NCBI GenBank assembly: GCA_033764875.1
Contig: JANRIO010000004.1
Location: 99,793 to 163,792, forward strand
Origin: AWTP1-13 sp033764875
GTDB lineage: Bacteria; Pseudomonadota; Alphaproteobacteria; Rhizobiales; Hyphomicrobiaceae
Length of the DNA: 64,000 nt
Direction of reading: 5' to 3'
Part shown: positions 1-8,699 of the stretch, piece after piece
How positions within the stretch are numbered: position 1 is the first letter of the stretch
Layout: the number at the start of each line of letters is the position of its first letter
Translations under genes and position numbers: made by a program
Notes under the pieces: generated by a model
Databases searched by the model: none
What the model saw: the letters and a program-made list of their open reading frames with translations, nothing else
What the model was told of the DNA's origin: nothing

Positions 1-1576
1 CGTGGCCGCGCAGGGCCATGACACCGGCGCCGGGACGGCCGACGTTGCCCAGCAGCAGCTGGAGCAGGGCCGCGCAGCTGATGATCTGCACACCATAGGT
101 GTGCTGCGTCCAGGCCACCGCGTAGGCGATGGAGGACGTGCGCTCGGCGCCGGAGTTGTCGAGCAGGGTCTGGGCAACGCGCAGGAAGGTGTCGCGCGGG
201 CAGCCGGTGACCTCCTCGACCATCTCGGGCGTGTAGCGCGCGAAGTGGCGGCGCACGATCTGAAGCACGCTGCGCGGATCGGCCAGGGTGTCATCGCGCT
301 GCTCCGGCGGCTTGACCAGCGCCTGCACCATGCGGTCGTAGGGCGGCCCGCTCTCGGCAATCTGCACGGCGCGTCTGGACTGCTCGTCGTTCGGGCCGCC
401 GCCGTCCTCGCGGCCCGGGTCGCGCTCGCCGTCCTTGCGGTCGGTGCCCGACTGCTGCTCGCCAGAGTGCTGCGTGTCGGCAATGCGGCCGCGGTTGCGG
501 GTCTTGCCGCCGGCGTACTGCCACGACGAGGCCTCGTACTCGCCGATGAAGCCGTTGAAGGGCCACTCCTTCGCGTCGCCGGTGTAGGCCATCAGCCCGG
601 AAAACACGCCATCCAGGTCTTCGGTGTCTCGGAACTCCGGCGAGACGATGGTCGCCGCATTGGTGTAGGTGGTGACGAAGGTGCGAAAGAACGGGTCCTG
701 GTTCCAGCGCTCGCTGCTCAACACGAAGTTGACGAGCCCGCCGAGGAAGGCGATGTCCGAGCCGGCGCGGAGCGGCGCATAGATATCGGCCATCGCGCTG
801 GTGCGCGTGAAGCGTGGGTCGACATGGATCAGCTTCGCGCCATGCTCGACCTTGGCCTTCATGGGCCAGCGGAACGCGACCGGGTGGTTCTCCGCCATGT
901 TGGAGCCCATCACGAGCACGCAGTCGGAGTCCTCCATCGCGCGGGGATACATGGTGGCCGCGCCGCGACCCAGCCGTGTGCCCAGACCTGGGACACTCGA
1001 GCTGTGTCAGATGCGCGCCTGGTTCTCTATCGGGACGATGCCCAGCCCGCGCATGAGCTTCTGCTGGATGTGATTCCACTCGTTGTCCAGCGTGGCGCCG
1101 CCCAGCGAGAAGATCGACGTCGTGGAGTTGACCCGCTTGCCGTCGGCAAGCTGCTCAATGAACGTCTCGTCGCGCGTCTTCTTCGTCAGCTCGGCGACGC
1201 GGTCCATCGCCCGCTCCAGATCCCAGACCTCCCAGTCGGCCGCACCGGGAGCGCGGTGCAGCACCTGCGTGGGCCGGTTTGGGTTCACGTGCAGCTGGAA
1301 GATGGCTGCGCCCTTGGGGCACAGCGTGCCCTCGCTGTGGGGGCTGCGCACATCGCCTTCGATGTTGACGACGCGGCCCCCGACCGTATGGATGAGCGTT
1401 GCGCAGCCCACCGCGCAGAACGGGCAGATGCTGGGGGTGGCTTTGGCGTCGCTGACGCGCAGCTGCTGCGCGCGTGCGGCCGCGGGGGCCAGGCTCATGC
1501 CGGCCCCGACCAAGCCGCCCACCGCGGTGCCGCCGGCGAGAAAGCGTCCGAGATCACGTCTGGTGAGCTTCGTCAT
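1..1576 (-). CDS. fdnG: Formate dehydrogenase major subunit, selenocysteine-containing, Tat-exported (3' end outside window)
   Basis: Catalytic subunit of a membrane-bound, periplasm-facing formate dehydrogenase of the FdnG/FdoG type, which oxidises formate and passes electrons through iron-sulfur and cytochrome b subunits to quinone. The start at 1576 gives a twin-arginine signal (TRRDLGRFLAGG) ending near residue 36. A 4Fe-4S site follows with Cys51, Cys54, Cys58 and Cys86. Codon 190 is TGA (1007-1009) in the family context ENQAR-x-TGA-H, exactly where FdnG has selenocysteine. Beyond it the frame stays open to base 2 with no further stop, and the translation continues as FdnG: molybdopterin-domain segments such as AEN-HPVAFRW, VDPRFTRT and DIYAP, then TQHTYG and ALRGH at the window edge. 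About 525 of roughly 1000 residues are present. A standard caller will split this gene at the TGA. The downstream fdnH/fdnI genes would lie outside the window. Confidence 0.95.
978..1009 (-). promoter_or_regulatory. Bacterial SECIS element with the UGA selenocysteine codon
   Basis: Read on the minus strand, the UGA is followed by 17 bases and then the hexaloop AGGUCU (989-984). The loop is closed by CCC/GGG; below it a single U (993) is bulged on the 5' side, and then GUG (996-994) pairs with CAC (980-978). E. coli fdhF/fdnG SECIS hairpins have the same loop, the same 5' bulged U and the same spacing from the UGA, the features read by SelB. The match supports recoding of the TGA. The selA/B/C/D genes are not in this window. 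Confidence 0.92.
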
Positions 1577-1863
1577 CGTGGGGTTCTTCCTGGTGCCCCT
1601 CGCGCGCGCGCCGTGCCAACCGCGGAGCGGCTGCGTGCTCGATGGTCCCGGCCAACGCGTCTGCCGGCCGTCTTGTTCCTAGCGTTTTGATCCGAAAACT
1701 GAATATCCCCCCACCTTGGCGGTGCCCTCCCCGGCTTCACCTCGGCACTGGAACCGCGGCGCCGACCAAGCGTTAGAAGACGGAAAACATCGGTTTCTGG
1801 AGGACCTCTGTCCCCGGTGCGCTGTTGCATGGACGGCTAAGCTCCAGACCCGAGGCAGGATTG

Positions 1864-2562
1864 ATGCCGACCACCTATTGCGGCCCGAGCCCGCTGCCCG
1901 AAGATGTCCTTACGCGATGGAACCTCGACCCCATCGTCATTGCGGGGCTGGCGCTGCTTGGCTTGCTCCTCGCGCGCAGACCGGGCGGGGCGATGGCGAC
2001 AGGTGTGCTGGCGCTGGCGTTCGTGTCGCCGCTGTGCGCGCTGACCTCGGCACTGTTCTCGGCCCGCGTGGTGCATCACCTCCTCCTCGCCATCGTGGCT
2101 GCCCCGCTCATTGCAACCGCGCTCGAGCGTCGGCTCCTGCGCACGCCGATGCTCGCGCTCACGGCCTTCACGGGCGTGCTCTGGCTTTGGCACCTTCCGG
2201 CCGCCTATGAGGCAGCGCTCGCCGATACCACCGTGTATTGGGCGATGCAGGCCACGTTGCTCGGCAGCGCCGTATGGTTCTGGAGCGAGGCGCTGTCGCC
2301 GGACGGCTATGCGCTCTCACGCCTGCCCCTGGTTGTCGCCGGCTTTGCGCAAATGGGCCTGCTTGGCGCACTTCTCACGTTCGCCCCCGTTCCGCTCTAT
2401 CCCAGCCACGCGATCGCCCCGCTGAGCTGGGGACTACAGCCCCTCGTCGATCAGCAACTCGGCGGATTGATCATGTGGGTGCCGGCCGGCATTCCCTTCG
2501 CCGTGGCTGCGGCAGCTCTCCTTCGACGCACGTGGCGCGAGACTGGATTGGGTGCGTCGTGA
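1864..2562 (+). CDS. ctaG: Cytochrome oxidase assembly protein, CtaG (caa3 type)
   Basis: Polytopic membrane protein of 232 residues matching the Caa3_CtaG family, linked to copper delivery and assembly of heme-copper oxidases. About six hydrophobic segments are visible, with family-like stretches such as VVHHLLLAIVAAPLIA, LWLWHLPAAY and LGGLIMWVPAGIPF, including the conserved HH and LWHLP features. The ATG at 1864 is preferred over the longer frame from 1825 because GAGG lies 8 bases upstream and the following residues resemble CtaG N-termini. It is the first gene of the oxidase operon. Its stop overlaps the next gene's start in a GTGA junction, implying translational coupling. Confidence 0.88.
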   Translation: MPTTYCGPSPLPEDVLTRWNLDPIVIAGLALLGLLLARRPGGAMATGVLALAFVSPLCALTSALFSARVVHHLLLAIVAAPLIATALERRLLRTPMLALTAFTGVLWLWHLPAAYEAALADTTVYWAMQATLLGSAVWFWSEALSPDGYALSRLPLVVAGFAQMGLLGALLTFAPVPLYPSHAIAPLSWGLQPLVDQQLGGLIMWVPAGIPFAVAAAALLRRTWRETGLGAS

Positions 2563-3071
2563 ACGGGTGGCTCGCGTCGGCAGTACCCCATCTCAAGGCG
2601 TTGCATGTGGCGACCCTCTCGATCTGGTGCGCCGGCATCCTCTCGCTTCCGCTGATGCTCGCCCGTCACGATCGGGCGATCATGCAGGTCGAGTATGCGC
2701 GTCTGCGCCACTACACCCACTTTGCCTACTCCTACGGCGTGACGCCGGCCGCCGTGGTCGCCATCGTCTCGGGCACGCTCCTGATCTTCGTGCGCGAAGT
2801 GTTCGTGCCATGGATGTTTCTCAAGCTCGTCTTCGTCGCGCTTCTGGTCGCGGCACACGCCTGGATCGGCCACACCGTCATTGCGGTAGCCGAGACGCCG
2901 GGCATGGGCCGACCGCCTCGGCCGGCACGGCAGGTCACGCTCGTGACACTGCCCATTCTCGCGATCCTCGTGCTCGTATTGGGCAAGCCCGGCTTCGCCT
3001 GGCTGGAATTTCCCGCCTGGCTCACTGTTCCGCGTGGCGCTCAGCTGCCCTTCGACGTTCCGAGCCGATAG
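2559..3071 (+). CDS. CopD/HemJ-like four-helix membrane protein
   Basis: 170-residue membrane protein starting at a GTG that overlaps the ctaG stop (GTGA). It has about four hydrophobic helices and the family-like pattern LKALHVATLSIWCAG near the N-terminus, with His at the typical position of the CopD/HemJ fold; a further segment reads FLKLVFVALLVAAHAW. CopD-domain proteins act in copper uptake or as HemJ-type protoporphyrinogen oxidases. Between ctaG and the oxidase structural genes, a role in supplying copper or heme to the oxidase is the best inference, but the exact activity is not shown. The last 31 bases overlap the convergent DUF2231 gene. Confidence 0.75.
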   Translation: MNGWLASAVPHLKALHVATLSIWCAGILSLPLMLARHDRAIMQVEYARLRHYTHFAYSYGVTPAAVVAIVSGTLLIFVREVFVPWMFLKLVFVALLVAAHAWIGHTVIAVAETPGMGRPPRPARQVTLVTLPILAILVLVLGKPGFAWLEFPAWLTVPRGAQLPFDVPSR

Positions 3072-3556
3072 TCAAAAACGAGCTTACCGCCATGCCAGCC
3101 AGTCGCGGACACCACCACGACGCACAGTGCAGACAGCAATATCCCGTAGGGCAGCACGGCGGCCTCGTAGCCGTGAAGCCGATAGCCCCAGTTCGCGCCG
3201 AGGATGCTGAGCAGCAGCACCGCCAGCACGAAGTGGGTCCAAGCCGCCGCGCGCGAGCGTATGCCGGGAACGAGCAGGAGCTCGGCCGTGCCGGAAACGC
3301 CGGCGACGAGGCCGAGCAAGAACCCGACGCCCGCCGCCCAGACGCCGGCGCGCGCCCAGAACGGATCGCCCGTCCAGACGTACAACAGGTCCGCCCCGAA
3401 CACGGCGAACGTCAAGGCAACGGGAAACGCGACCGACATGGCGTGAACGGGGTGACCGAAGACGGCGATCTTGGACTGGGTGTCGTTGAACCCCGGCCGC
3501 TGCTGTATCGGGTCCACCAGCTGCGCCACACGAACCCTGGGCGTCTCAGTCGGCAT
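3041..3556 (-). CDS. DUF2231-family membrane protein
   Basis: 171-residue protein with about four hydrophobic segments and the DUF2231 hallmark FGHPVHAM followed by membrane helices (VALTFAVFGADLLY, VGFLLGLVAGVSG, THFVLAVLLLSILGANW). Members often sit next to heme-copper oxidase or c-type cytochrome genes; no activity is established. It is the only gene on the opposite strand inside the oxidase cluster. It is convergent with the CopD-like gene (31-base overlap) and divergent from subunit II with only 21 bases between starts, so any private promoter for subunit II must lie inside this gene or transcription must read through from ctaG. Confidence 0.8.
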   Translation of the reverse strand: MPTETPRVRVAQLVDPIQQRPGFNDTQSKIAVFGHPVHAMSVAFPVALTFAVFGADLLYVWTGDPFWARAGVWAAGVGFLLGLVAGVSGTAELLLVPGIRSRAAAWTHFVLAVLLLSILGANWGYRLHGYEAAVLPYGILLSALCVVVVSATGWHGGKLVFDYRLGTSKGS

Positions 3557-3577
3557 GGCAGCTCATCCTTGCGCGCG

Positions 3578-4249
3578 ATGTGTGCGGCAACAACGTGCGT
3601 GGTGGCAGGGGGTTGCGCGGGGCCGCTCTCGACGCTCGATCCGGCCGGTCCCGCTTCCGGCCGGATCGCCACGCTGTGGTGGGTGATGCTGTCGGGCTCG
3701 GTCGTGATCTTCGCCTTCGTGATGGTGCTGCTGGTCATGGCCTGGCGCCGTGCACCGCCGGATGGCGGTGACGAGAGCCGCGCGCTGGAGCGATTGTGGG
3801 TGCATCGGCTCGGGATCGCCTTTCCAGTCGTGGTCCTTGCGGCACTGCTCGTGTACGGCCTGGTGATCGGCGAAGCGCTGCTGCCGCGCGCCTCGGACAC
3901 TACGGTGGTGGTTCGCGCCGAGGCCCGCCAGTGGGCGTGGACGTTCGGCTACGCCGACGCGCCGGGCCGGCGCACGCCAGGGGTCTTGCACATCCCGGCC
4001 CGGCGTCCGGTCGACGTGGAGATCACAACCCTCGACGTGGTTCACAGCTTCTGGGTGCCACGCCTCGCCGGCAAGCTCGACGCCATTCCCGGGCACGTGA
4101 ACCGGCTTCGGCTCGAGGCCGACGCGCCCGGCCGCTACGCCGGCGTCAGTGCGGAGTTCAACGGCAACGGCTACGGCACGCACGCGTTCGAGGTCGTCGC
4201 CCACGATCCGGCCGGCTGGAAGGCGTTCATCGAGCGAGGCGGCGAATGA
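3578..4249 (+). CDS. Heme-copper oxidase subunit II without CuA ligands (probable quinol oxidase subunit)
   Basis: 223-residue subunit II: an N-terminal signal with a Cys at residue 13 (weak lipobox), two membrane helices (about 33-56 and 78-101) and a periplasmic cupredoxin domain. Family motifs are present (RQWAWTFGY, VVHSFWVPRL with His156), but the CuA loop reads GVSAEFNGNGYGTHAF instead of the C-x-E-x-C-x3-H-x2-M signature. Ser191 and Asn195 stand where the two Cu-binding cysteines should be. The loop has the length and shape of CyoA-type quinol oxidase loops. It therefore should not take electrons from cytochrome c through CuA; quinol is the likely donor. Start uncertain: the ATG at 3578 has no clear Shine-Dalgarno, and a TTG at 3569 is possible. 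Its stop overlaps the next start (ATGA). Confidence 0.85.
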   Translation: MCAATTCVVAGGCAGPLSTLDPAGPASGRIATLWWVMLSGSVVIFAFVMVLLVMAWRRAPPDGGDESRALERLWVHRLGIAFPVVVLAALLVYGLVIGEALLPRASDTTVVVRAEARQWAWTFGYADAPGRRTPGVLHIPARRPVDVEITTLDVVHSFWVPRLAGKLDAIPGHVNRLRLEADAPGRYAGVSAEFNGNGYGTHAFEVVAHDPAGWKAFIERGGE

Positions 4250-6720
4250 CGGCGCTGTCGCGGCATCGCGCCCTCAGCCGCATATGGGCCTCGGAGCCGG
4301 GTTGGAAGGGCTATCTCACGACGGTCAACCACAACGACCTCGGGCGCATGTTTCTGGTCGTCGCGGCCTTCTTCTTTCTTGTCGGCGGCGTGCTCGCGAT
4401 GTTGATCCGCGCCCAGCTCGCCACCCCGCATTCGGCCTTCGTCGGCCCCGCCGCCTACAACCAGCTGTTCACGATGCATGGAACAGTGATGATGTTCCTG
4501 TTCGCGATACCCCTGTTCGAGGGGACCGCAGTCTACCTGCTGCCGAAGCTGCTCGGCACGCGTGATCTGGCGTTCCCACGCCTCACGGCCTACGGCTTCT
4601 GGTGCTACGTCTTCGGCGGCTCGATGCTGATCTTCGCGATGCTGGCGGGTCTGGCCCCCGACAGCGGATGGTTCATGTACCCGCCGCTGTCGTCCGTCAT
4701 CCACTCGCCCGGCATCAACTCGGACTTCTGGCTGATCGGCATCACCTTCGTCGAGGTCTCCGCCATCGCCGCAGCCGTCGAGATCATCGTCTCGATACTC
4801 AAGTTCCGCGCGCCCGGCATGTCGCTCGACCGCTTGCCGATCTTTGCTTGGTACGCCCTCGTCACCGCGCTGATGATCATCATGGCGTTCCCTCCCCTGA
4901 TCCTCGGATCGATACTGCTCGAGCTCGAGCGCGCTTTCGGCTACCCGTTCTTCCAGGTCGATCGCGGCGGGGATGCGTTGCTCTGGCAGCACCTGTTCTG
5001 GCTGTTCGGGCATCCGGAGGTGTACATCATCTTCCTGCCCGCCGCCGGGGTGGTTTCGACGGTGCTTCCGGTCATGGCGCAGACGACGCTGCTCGGCTAC
5101 CGATGGGTCGTGGCGGCAGCCGTGGCGGTGGCATTCCTGAGCTTCGGTCTCTGGGTGCACCACATGTTCGCGACCGGCATTCCCCACATCGGATTGGCGT
5201 TCTTCTCGGCCGCCTCGACCCTCGTCGCCGTGCCGACTGGGATCCAGATCTTCGCCTGGATCGGCACGTTGTGGAAAGGCAAGCCGCAACTCGCGCTGCC
5301 GATGTATTACATCCTCGCCTTCTTCGTCACCTTCGTCATCGGCGGGCTGACAGGCGTGATGGTGGCCATCGTGCCTTTCGATCTGCAGGCGCACGATACG
5401 GCGTTCGTCACGGCACACCTCCACTACGTGCTCGTCGGCGGGTTCGTCTTCCCGTTGCTCGCGGGCCTCTACTACTGGCTGCCGCAGATCACCGGCCGCA
5501 ACCGGTACTTCCGCGTCGGCGAGCTGGCTTTCTGGCTCATCGTCCTCGGCTTCCACGGCACGTTCCTGGCGATGCACTGGGTCGGCCTCCTGGGCCAGCG
5601 GCGGCGCATCTCGACCTATCCGGCCGACAGCGGCTGGGAAACCATCAACCTCGTCTCCTCGATCGGCGGGTTCGTCATGGCGATCGGGTTCGCGATGGTG
5701 CTGATCGATATCGTCCTGCATACGACGCTGGCGATCCGGGGATCGCGCAATCCGTGGCGGGCCGGCACCCTGGAATGGGCCATGCCGACACCGCCGGCGC
5801 CCTACAATTTCGCGAGCTTGCCGCAGGTCTCGCACCGCGACCCGCTCCACGCCGATCCCACGGTCGCCGTGCGCATCGCGCGGGGCGAGGGCTTCCTCGG
5901 CGAGCCTCGCGGCGACCTGCGCGAGACGCTGATGGTCGACGCCGCCAGCGGTCGGCCGGAAGCACACGTTGTGTTTCCAGGAAACTCGATGCTGCCGATC
6001 ACGCTCTCGGCGGTCACGGGTCTCGCCTTCATCGGCGTGCTCGCCAAGTTGTACTGGCTCGTGCCGCTGGCGCTTTCCGGCGTTGTGGCGCTCGGCTGCC
6101 GATGGGCGTTGTCGCAGAGGCTTGTGCTGCCCTCCGGCCCCGTCGACGTCGGCAAGGGTCTCGTGCTGCCCCAGGCACTGGAGATCGAGCGACGCCCGGG
6201 CTGGTGGGGCTCCGTGCTCCTGCTTGCCGCGGATGCTGTCTTCTTCGGCTCCCTCGTCTTCGGCTTTGCGTTCCTGTGGACGATCGCGCCGAATTGGCCG
6301 CCGCCCAGCTTCCTTGCGCTCTCCGGATTCGAGCTGGTGCTGGGGCTGGCGGGCACCGCCGTGGCGCCGATCGGCATCCGCCTGGCGCGCCGGGAAGGCC
6401 GGTTCGACGGCCTCGGCATGATCGCGACGGCGGTCGGGGCCCTGCTCGTGATCCTGGCATTTGCTCTGCTTGTCGCGCGCGCGCCATCGCCGTCCAGCCA
6501 CGCCTATGCGGCGACCGTCGTCGTCATCGCATGCTATGCGCTCGTGCATGCGGCCGTGGCCTTGATCACGGTCGCGGTGCTTGCTGCGCGCATTGCCAGC
6601 GGCAGCTCGGCCGGCGAGCGGCAGTCGCTCGCCGACGTGTGCCGGCTCTGGGTGGACTACATGGCGCTGGTGACGGCAACCAGTCTCGCCCTCACGCAAT
6701 TCTCAGGACTGGCCGCATGA
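4246..6720 (+). CDS. Heme-copper oxidase fused subunit I-III
   Basis: 824-residue fusion of catalytic subunit I (about 1-560) with a subunit III-like domain (about 640-824). All metal ligands are visible: low-spin heme His78 and His393, CuB His256, His305 and His306, the cross-linking Tyr260 in GHPEVY, and high-spin heme His391 in AHLHYV. Glu258 of GHPEV marks an A1-type D-channel. The K-channel segment reads TGIQIFAW, with Gln334 where A-family oxidases usually have the channel lysine. The C-terminal part carries subunit III features (RRPGWWGSVLLLAADAVFF, FLWTIAPNWPPP). The start overlaps the subunit II stop and the stop overlaps the next start, so the operon is translationally coupled. Confidence 0.93.
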   Translation: MTALSRHRALSRIWASEPGWKGYLTTVNHNDLGRMFLVVAAFFFLVGGVLAMLIRAQLATPHSAFVGPAAYNQLFTMHGTVMMFLFAIPLFEGTAVYLLPKLLGTRDLAFPRLTAYGFWCYVFGGSMLIFAMLAGLAPDSGWFMYPPLSSVIHSPGINSDFWLIGITFVEVSAIAAAVEIIVSILKFRAPGMSLDRLPIFAWYALVTALMIIMAFPPLILGSILLELERAFGYPFFQVDRGGDALLWQHLFWLFGHPEVYIIFLPAAGVVSTVLPVMAQTTLLGYRWVVAAAVAVAFLSFGLWVHHMFATGIPHIGLAFFSAASTLVAVPTGIQIFAWIGTLWKGKPQLALPMYYILAFFVTFVIGGLTGVMVAIVPFDLQAHDTAFVTAHLHYVLVGGFVFPLLAGLYYWLPQITGRNRYFRVGELAFWLIVLGFHGTFLAMHWVGLLGQRRRISTYPADSGWETINLVSSIGGFVMAIGFAMVLIDIVLHTTLAIRGSRNPWRAGTLEWAMPTPPAPYNFASLPQVSHRDPLHADPTVAVRIARGEGFLGEPRGDLRETLMVDAASGRPEAHVVFPGNSMLPITLSAVTGLAFIGVLAKLYWLVPLALSGVVALGCRWALSQRLVLPSGPVDVGKGLVLPQALEIERRPGWWGSVLLLAADAVFFGSLVFGFAFLWTIAPNWPPPSFLALSGFELVLGLAGTAVAPIGIRLARREGRFDGLGMIATAVGALLVILAFALLVARAPSPSSHAYAATVVVIACYALVHAAVALITVAVLAARIASGSSAGERQSLADVCRLWVDYMALVTATSLALTQFSGLAA

Positions 6721-7040
6721 GCGACATTTTCAGGATCATGGCCGGTTTCCTGGTCTGGCTCGCGCTCTTCAGTGCGCTGTATGGCCTGCATGGCATCGGC
6801 TGCGCGGCCGGGTGGCAGGCGACGCAGGTGGCGGGAACCTCGCTCTTCCGGCTCGCCCTGGTCACTGCGGCAGGCGCGGCGATCCTGGCGCAGCTGGCCG
6901 TGCCCGTGGCGCTGCGATCGCCCCGGCTGCGCTCGCCCTCGCCGTTCGTCGGTCAGGTCAGCACGACGCTTGCGGTGGCCGCCGTCGTCGCGCTGACATG
7001 GACGTCGTTCCCCGTCGCCGTTCTGTCGGCCTGCGAATGA
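6717..7040 (+). CDS. Small three-helix membrane protein of the oxidase operon
   Basis: 107-residue protein with about three hydrophobic segments (residues 5-30, 40-65 and 83-100) and no motif I recognise. Its ATG overlaps the subunit I-III stop in an ATGA junction, so it is almost certainly translated with the oxidase. By position it may be a small accessory or subunit IV-like component; this is inference from context only. Confidence 0.65.
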   Translation: MSDIFRIMAGFLVWLALFSALYGLHGIGCAAGWQATQVAGTSLFRLALVTAAGAAILAQLAVPVALRSPRLRSPSPFVGQVSTTLAVAAVVALTWTSFPVAVLSACE

Positions 7041-7116
7041 GGCCAGGATCTCCGCATGTCGAAGCCGGCGCGCGAGGGACGCGAGGCGGAGCCTCCGGCC
7101 CACCGTGCATCGAGCG

Positions 7117-8523
7117 TCAGCTCTCGTAGCGGGTGTTGCCGCGCCGGTTGGTGTCGATCGGCAGCTCCATGAACAGGGGCTGGTGGGCTCGCTGCGCGCA
7201 GGCCTGGCGCGGGCACAGGTGGCAATTGATGCCGATGGGATTGAACAGCCGCTCGTCGCGCAGGTTGAAGGAGGCCGCGTAGCCGATGCGGGCGACGTGC
7301 TGGATCTCGCAGCCGAGCGCCAGCGCCAGCCGGAAATCCTGCGTGCTGCGGCTGAACACGGGCCGGTCCGTGGTGCGGCTGATGGTGAAGAAGCGCTCGC
7401 CGTCGGGCAGCTCGACGAACTGGGGCACGATGGTGCCGGGCGCCCGGAAGGCGGTGTGGAGGTTCCAGACGGGGCAGGCGCCGCCGTGCTCGGCGAGCTT
7501 GAACGAGGTCGAGTTGAAGCGCTTGGTGACATTGCCGGCCTTGTCGACGCGCAGGAAGAAGAAGGGCACGCCGCGCGCGCCTTCCCGCTGCAGCGTCGTC
7601 AGCCGCTGGCAGACCTGCTCGAAGGACGCGCCGAAGGCGGCGGCCAGGCGGTCGACGTCGTAGCCCGTGCGCTCCGCGGCCTCGTGGAACGCCTTGTAGG
7701 GCATGATCACGGCGGCGGCGAAATAGTTGGCAAGCTCCACGTGGCAGCGCGCGATGCCGACCTCGGACTGCATCCTGATGCCTGCGGTCAGCCGCGACAG
7801 CACCTTCTGGAGCTCGATGAGCCCGAGCACGTGCGCAAGCTGGAACGTCCGGTTGCTGTGGTCGAGCGCCTCGGACAGAACCACACGCGCCGCCTCCCCA
7901 TCGTAGACGCGCAGGCCGTGCTGCATGTCCTCGACGGGGGCCAGGAGAACCTTCACGCCATGCCGCTTGGCGAGCCTGCCCTTCAGCATGGCGTAGACGT
8001 CGTCCGAGCCGCACGGCGTCTCGTCGCGCAGCTTCTCGGCGGCGCGCTCGAGCACGTCGAAGTGGTTTTGATGATTGCGGAAGAAGTCATGGATGACGGT
8101 CTCGGGGGAGGTGGCGAGGAGGCTTTCTGGCATCCGCTCCTGACCCAGCCGCGTGACGTTCTCGAGCAGGGTGCGGTGGCTGTTGTAGAGCCTCAGGAAG
8201 TGCTCGACGAGCCGGGGGGCGTGGTCGAGCGCCGCCCGCAGCTCCTGCACGTCCGGCTGCTCGGATCCGAACAGGGGGTCCTTGAGCACGCCGCGCAGGT
8301 CGGCGAGCCTGTGCGCGCCGGCATCCTTGATCAGGTCGCGCCAATCGACGCCGTAGGTGTCGGCAAGCCCCATCAGCATCTGCACCGAGAGGCTGCGCTG
8401 ATTGTTCTCGAGCAGATTGACGTAGGCCGTGCTGACGCCCAGGGCCCTGGCCATCTGGGCCTGGGTCTGCCCATGGTCGCGGCGGAGCTGCCGCAGGCGG
8501 GGACCGATCATGTTCTTGCGCAT
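7117..8523 (-). CDS. XRE-family regulator with IrrE-like and DUF2083 domains (ScfR/RamB/MccR-like)
   Basis: 468-residue regulator. Residues 1-65 form a Cro/C1 helix-turn-helix (GQTQAQMARALGVSTAYVNLLE). The middle resembles the ImmA/IrrE-like domain of this family. The C-terminus carries the cysteine-rich DUF2083 signature (GINCHLCPRQAC) after a short-chain acyl-binding-like region. ScfR, RamB and MccR relatives control acetate, glyoxylate or propionyl-CoA genes in response to acyl-CoA status. The ATG at 8523 is chosen because the HTH begins directly after it; the longer frame adds a low-complexity leader that runs through the AT-rich operator-like DNA upstream. It is convergent with the oxidase operon and divergent from a 90-residue gene. 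Confidence 0.85.
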   Translation of the reverse strand: MRKNMIGPRLRQLRRDHGQTQAQMARALGVSTAYVNLLENNQRSLSVQMLMGLADTYGVDWRDLIKDAGAHRLADLRGVLKDPLFGSEQPDVQELRAALDHAPRLVEHFLRLYNSHRTLLENVTRLGQERMPESLLATSPETVIHDFFRNHQNHFDVLERAAEKLRDETPCGSDDVYAMLKGRLAKRHGVKVLLAPVEDMQHGLRVYDGEAARVVLSEALDHSNRTFQLAHVLGLIELQKVLSRLTAGIRMQSEVGIARCHVELANYFAAAVIMPYKAFHEAAERTGYDVDRLAAAFGASFEQVCQRLTTLQREGARGVPFFFLRVDKAGNVTKRFNSTSFKLAEHGGACPVWNLHTAFRAPGTIVPQFVELPDGERFFTISRTTDRPVFSRSTQDFRLALALGCEIQHVARIGYAASFNLRDERLFNPIGINCHLCPRQACAQRAHQPLFMELPIDTNRRGNTRYES

Positions 8524-8540
8524 CGGCGCGTGCACCCCTG

Positions 8541-8562
8541 AATTTACAATTCTACAAATTCT
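8541..8562. promoter_or_regulatory. AT-rich operator-like site upstream of the XRE-family regulator
   Basis: An AT-rich island, 18-39 bases upstream of the regulator start, in otherwise very GC-rich DNA. It contains the near-repeat ACAATTC / ACAAATTC, also readable as an imperfect palindrome of TTTACAA-type half sites. ScfR/RamB relatives bind AT-rich TTTGCAAA-like sites, so autoregulation is plausible. No binding evidence exists. Confidence 0.4.
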
Positions 8563-8699
8563 GTCTCTGTAACAGTCACAGACAACACATTGACCCGCTT
8601 TGTGCTGCCGGCGCAAGCCGGTTCGCCTACGGTCGAGCCGCGATCGTCGAGATGTCAGTCGGTGCGATGGTCGATCATTCCCGGCACGACGGAGGACAC

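Noticed and set aside
1007..1009. Premature stop making the formate dehydrogenase a pseudogene.
   Set aside because: The stop is TGA in the selenocysteine context with a matching SECIS hairpin and an intact frame afterwards.
2..1690. A 562-residue open frame on the plus strand opposite the formate dehydrogenase gene.
   Set aside because: It is the exact codon-register complement of the selenocysteine-containing gene; high GC keeps it open. The minus strand carries the Tat signal, 4Fe-4S motif and SECIS.
1681..1720. FNR-type site upstream of the formate dehydrogenase gene.
   Set aside because: A TTGAT half is present, but the partner half does not match ATCAA at the right spacing.
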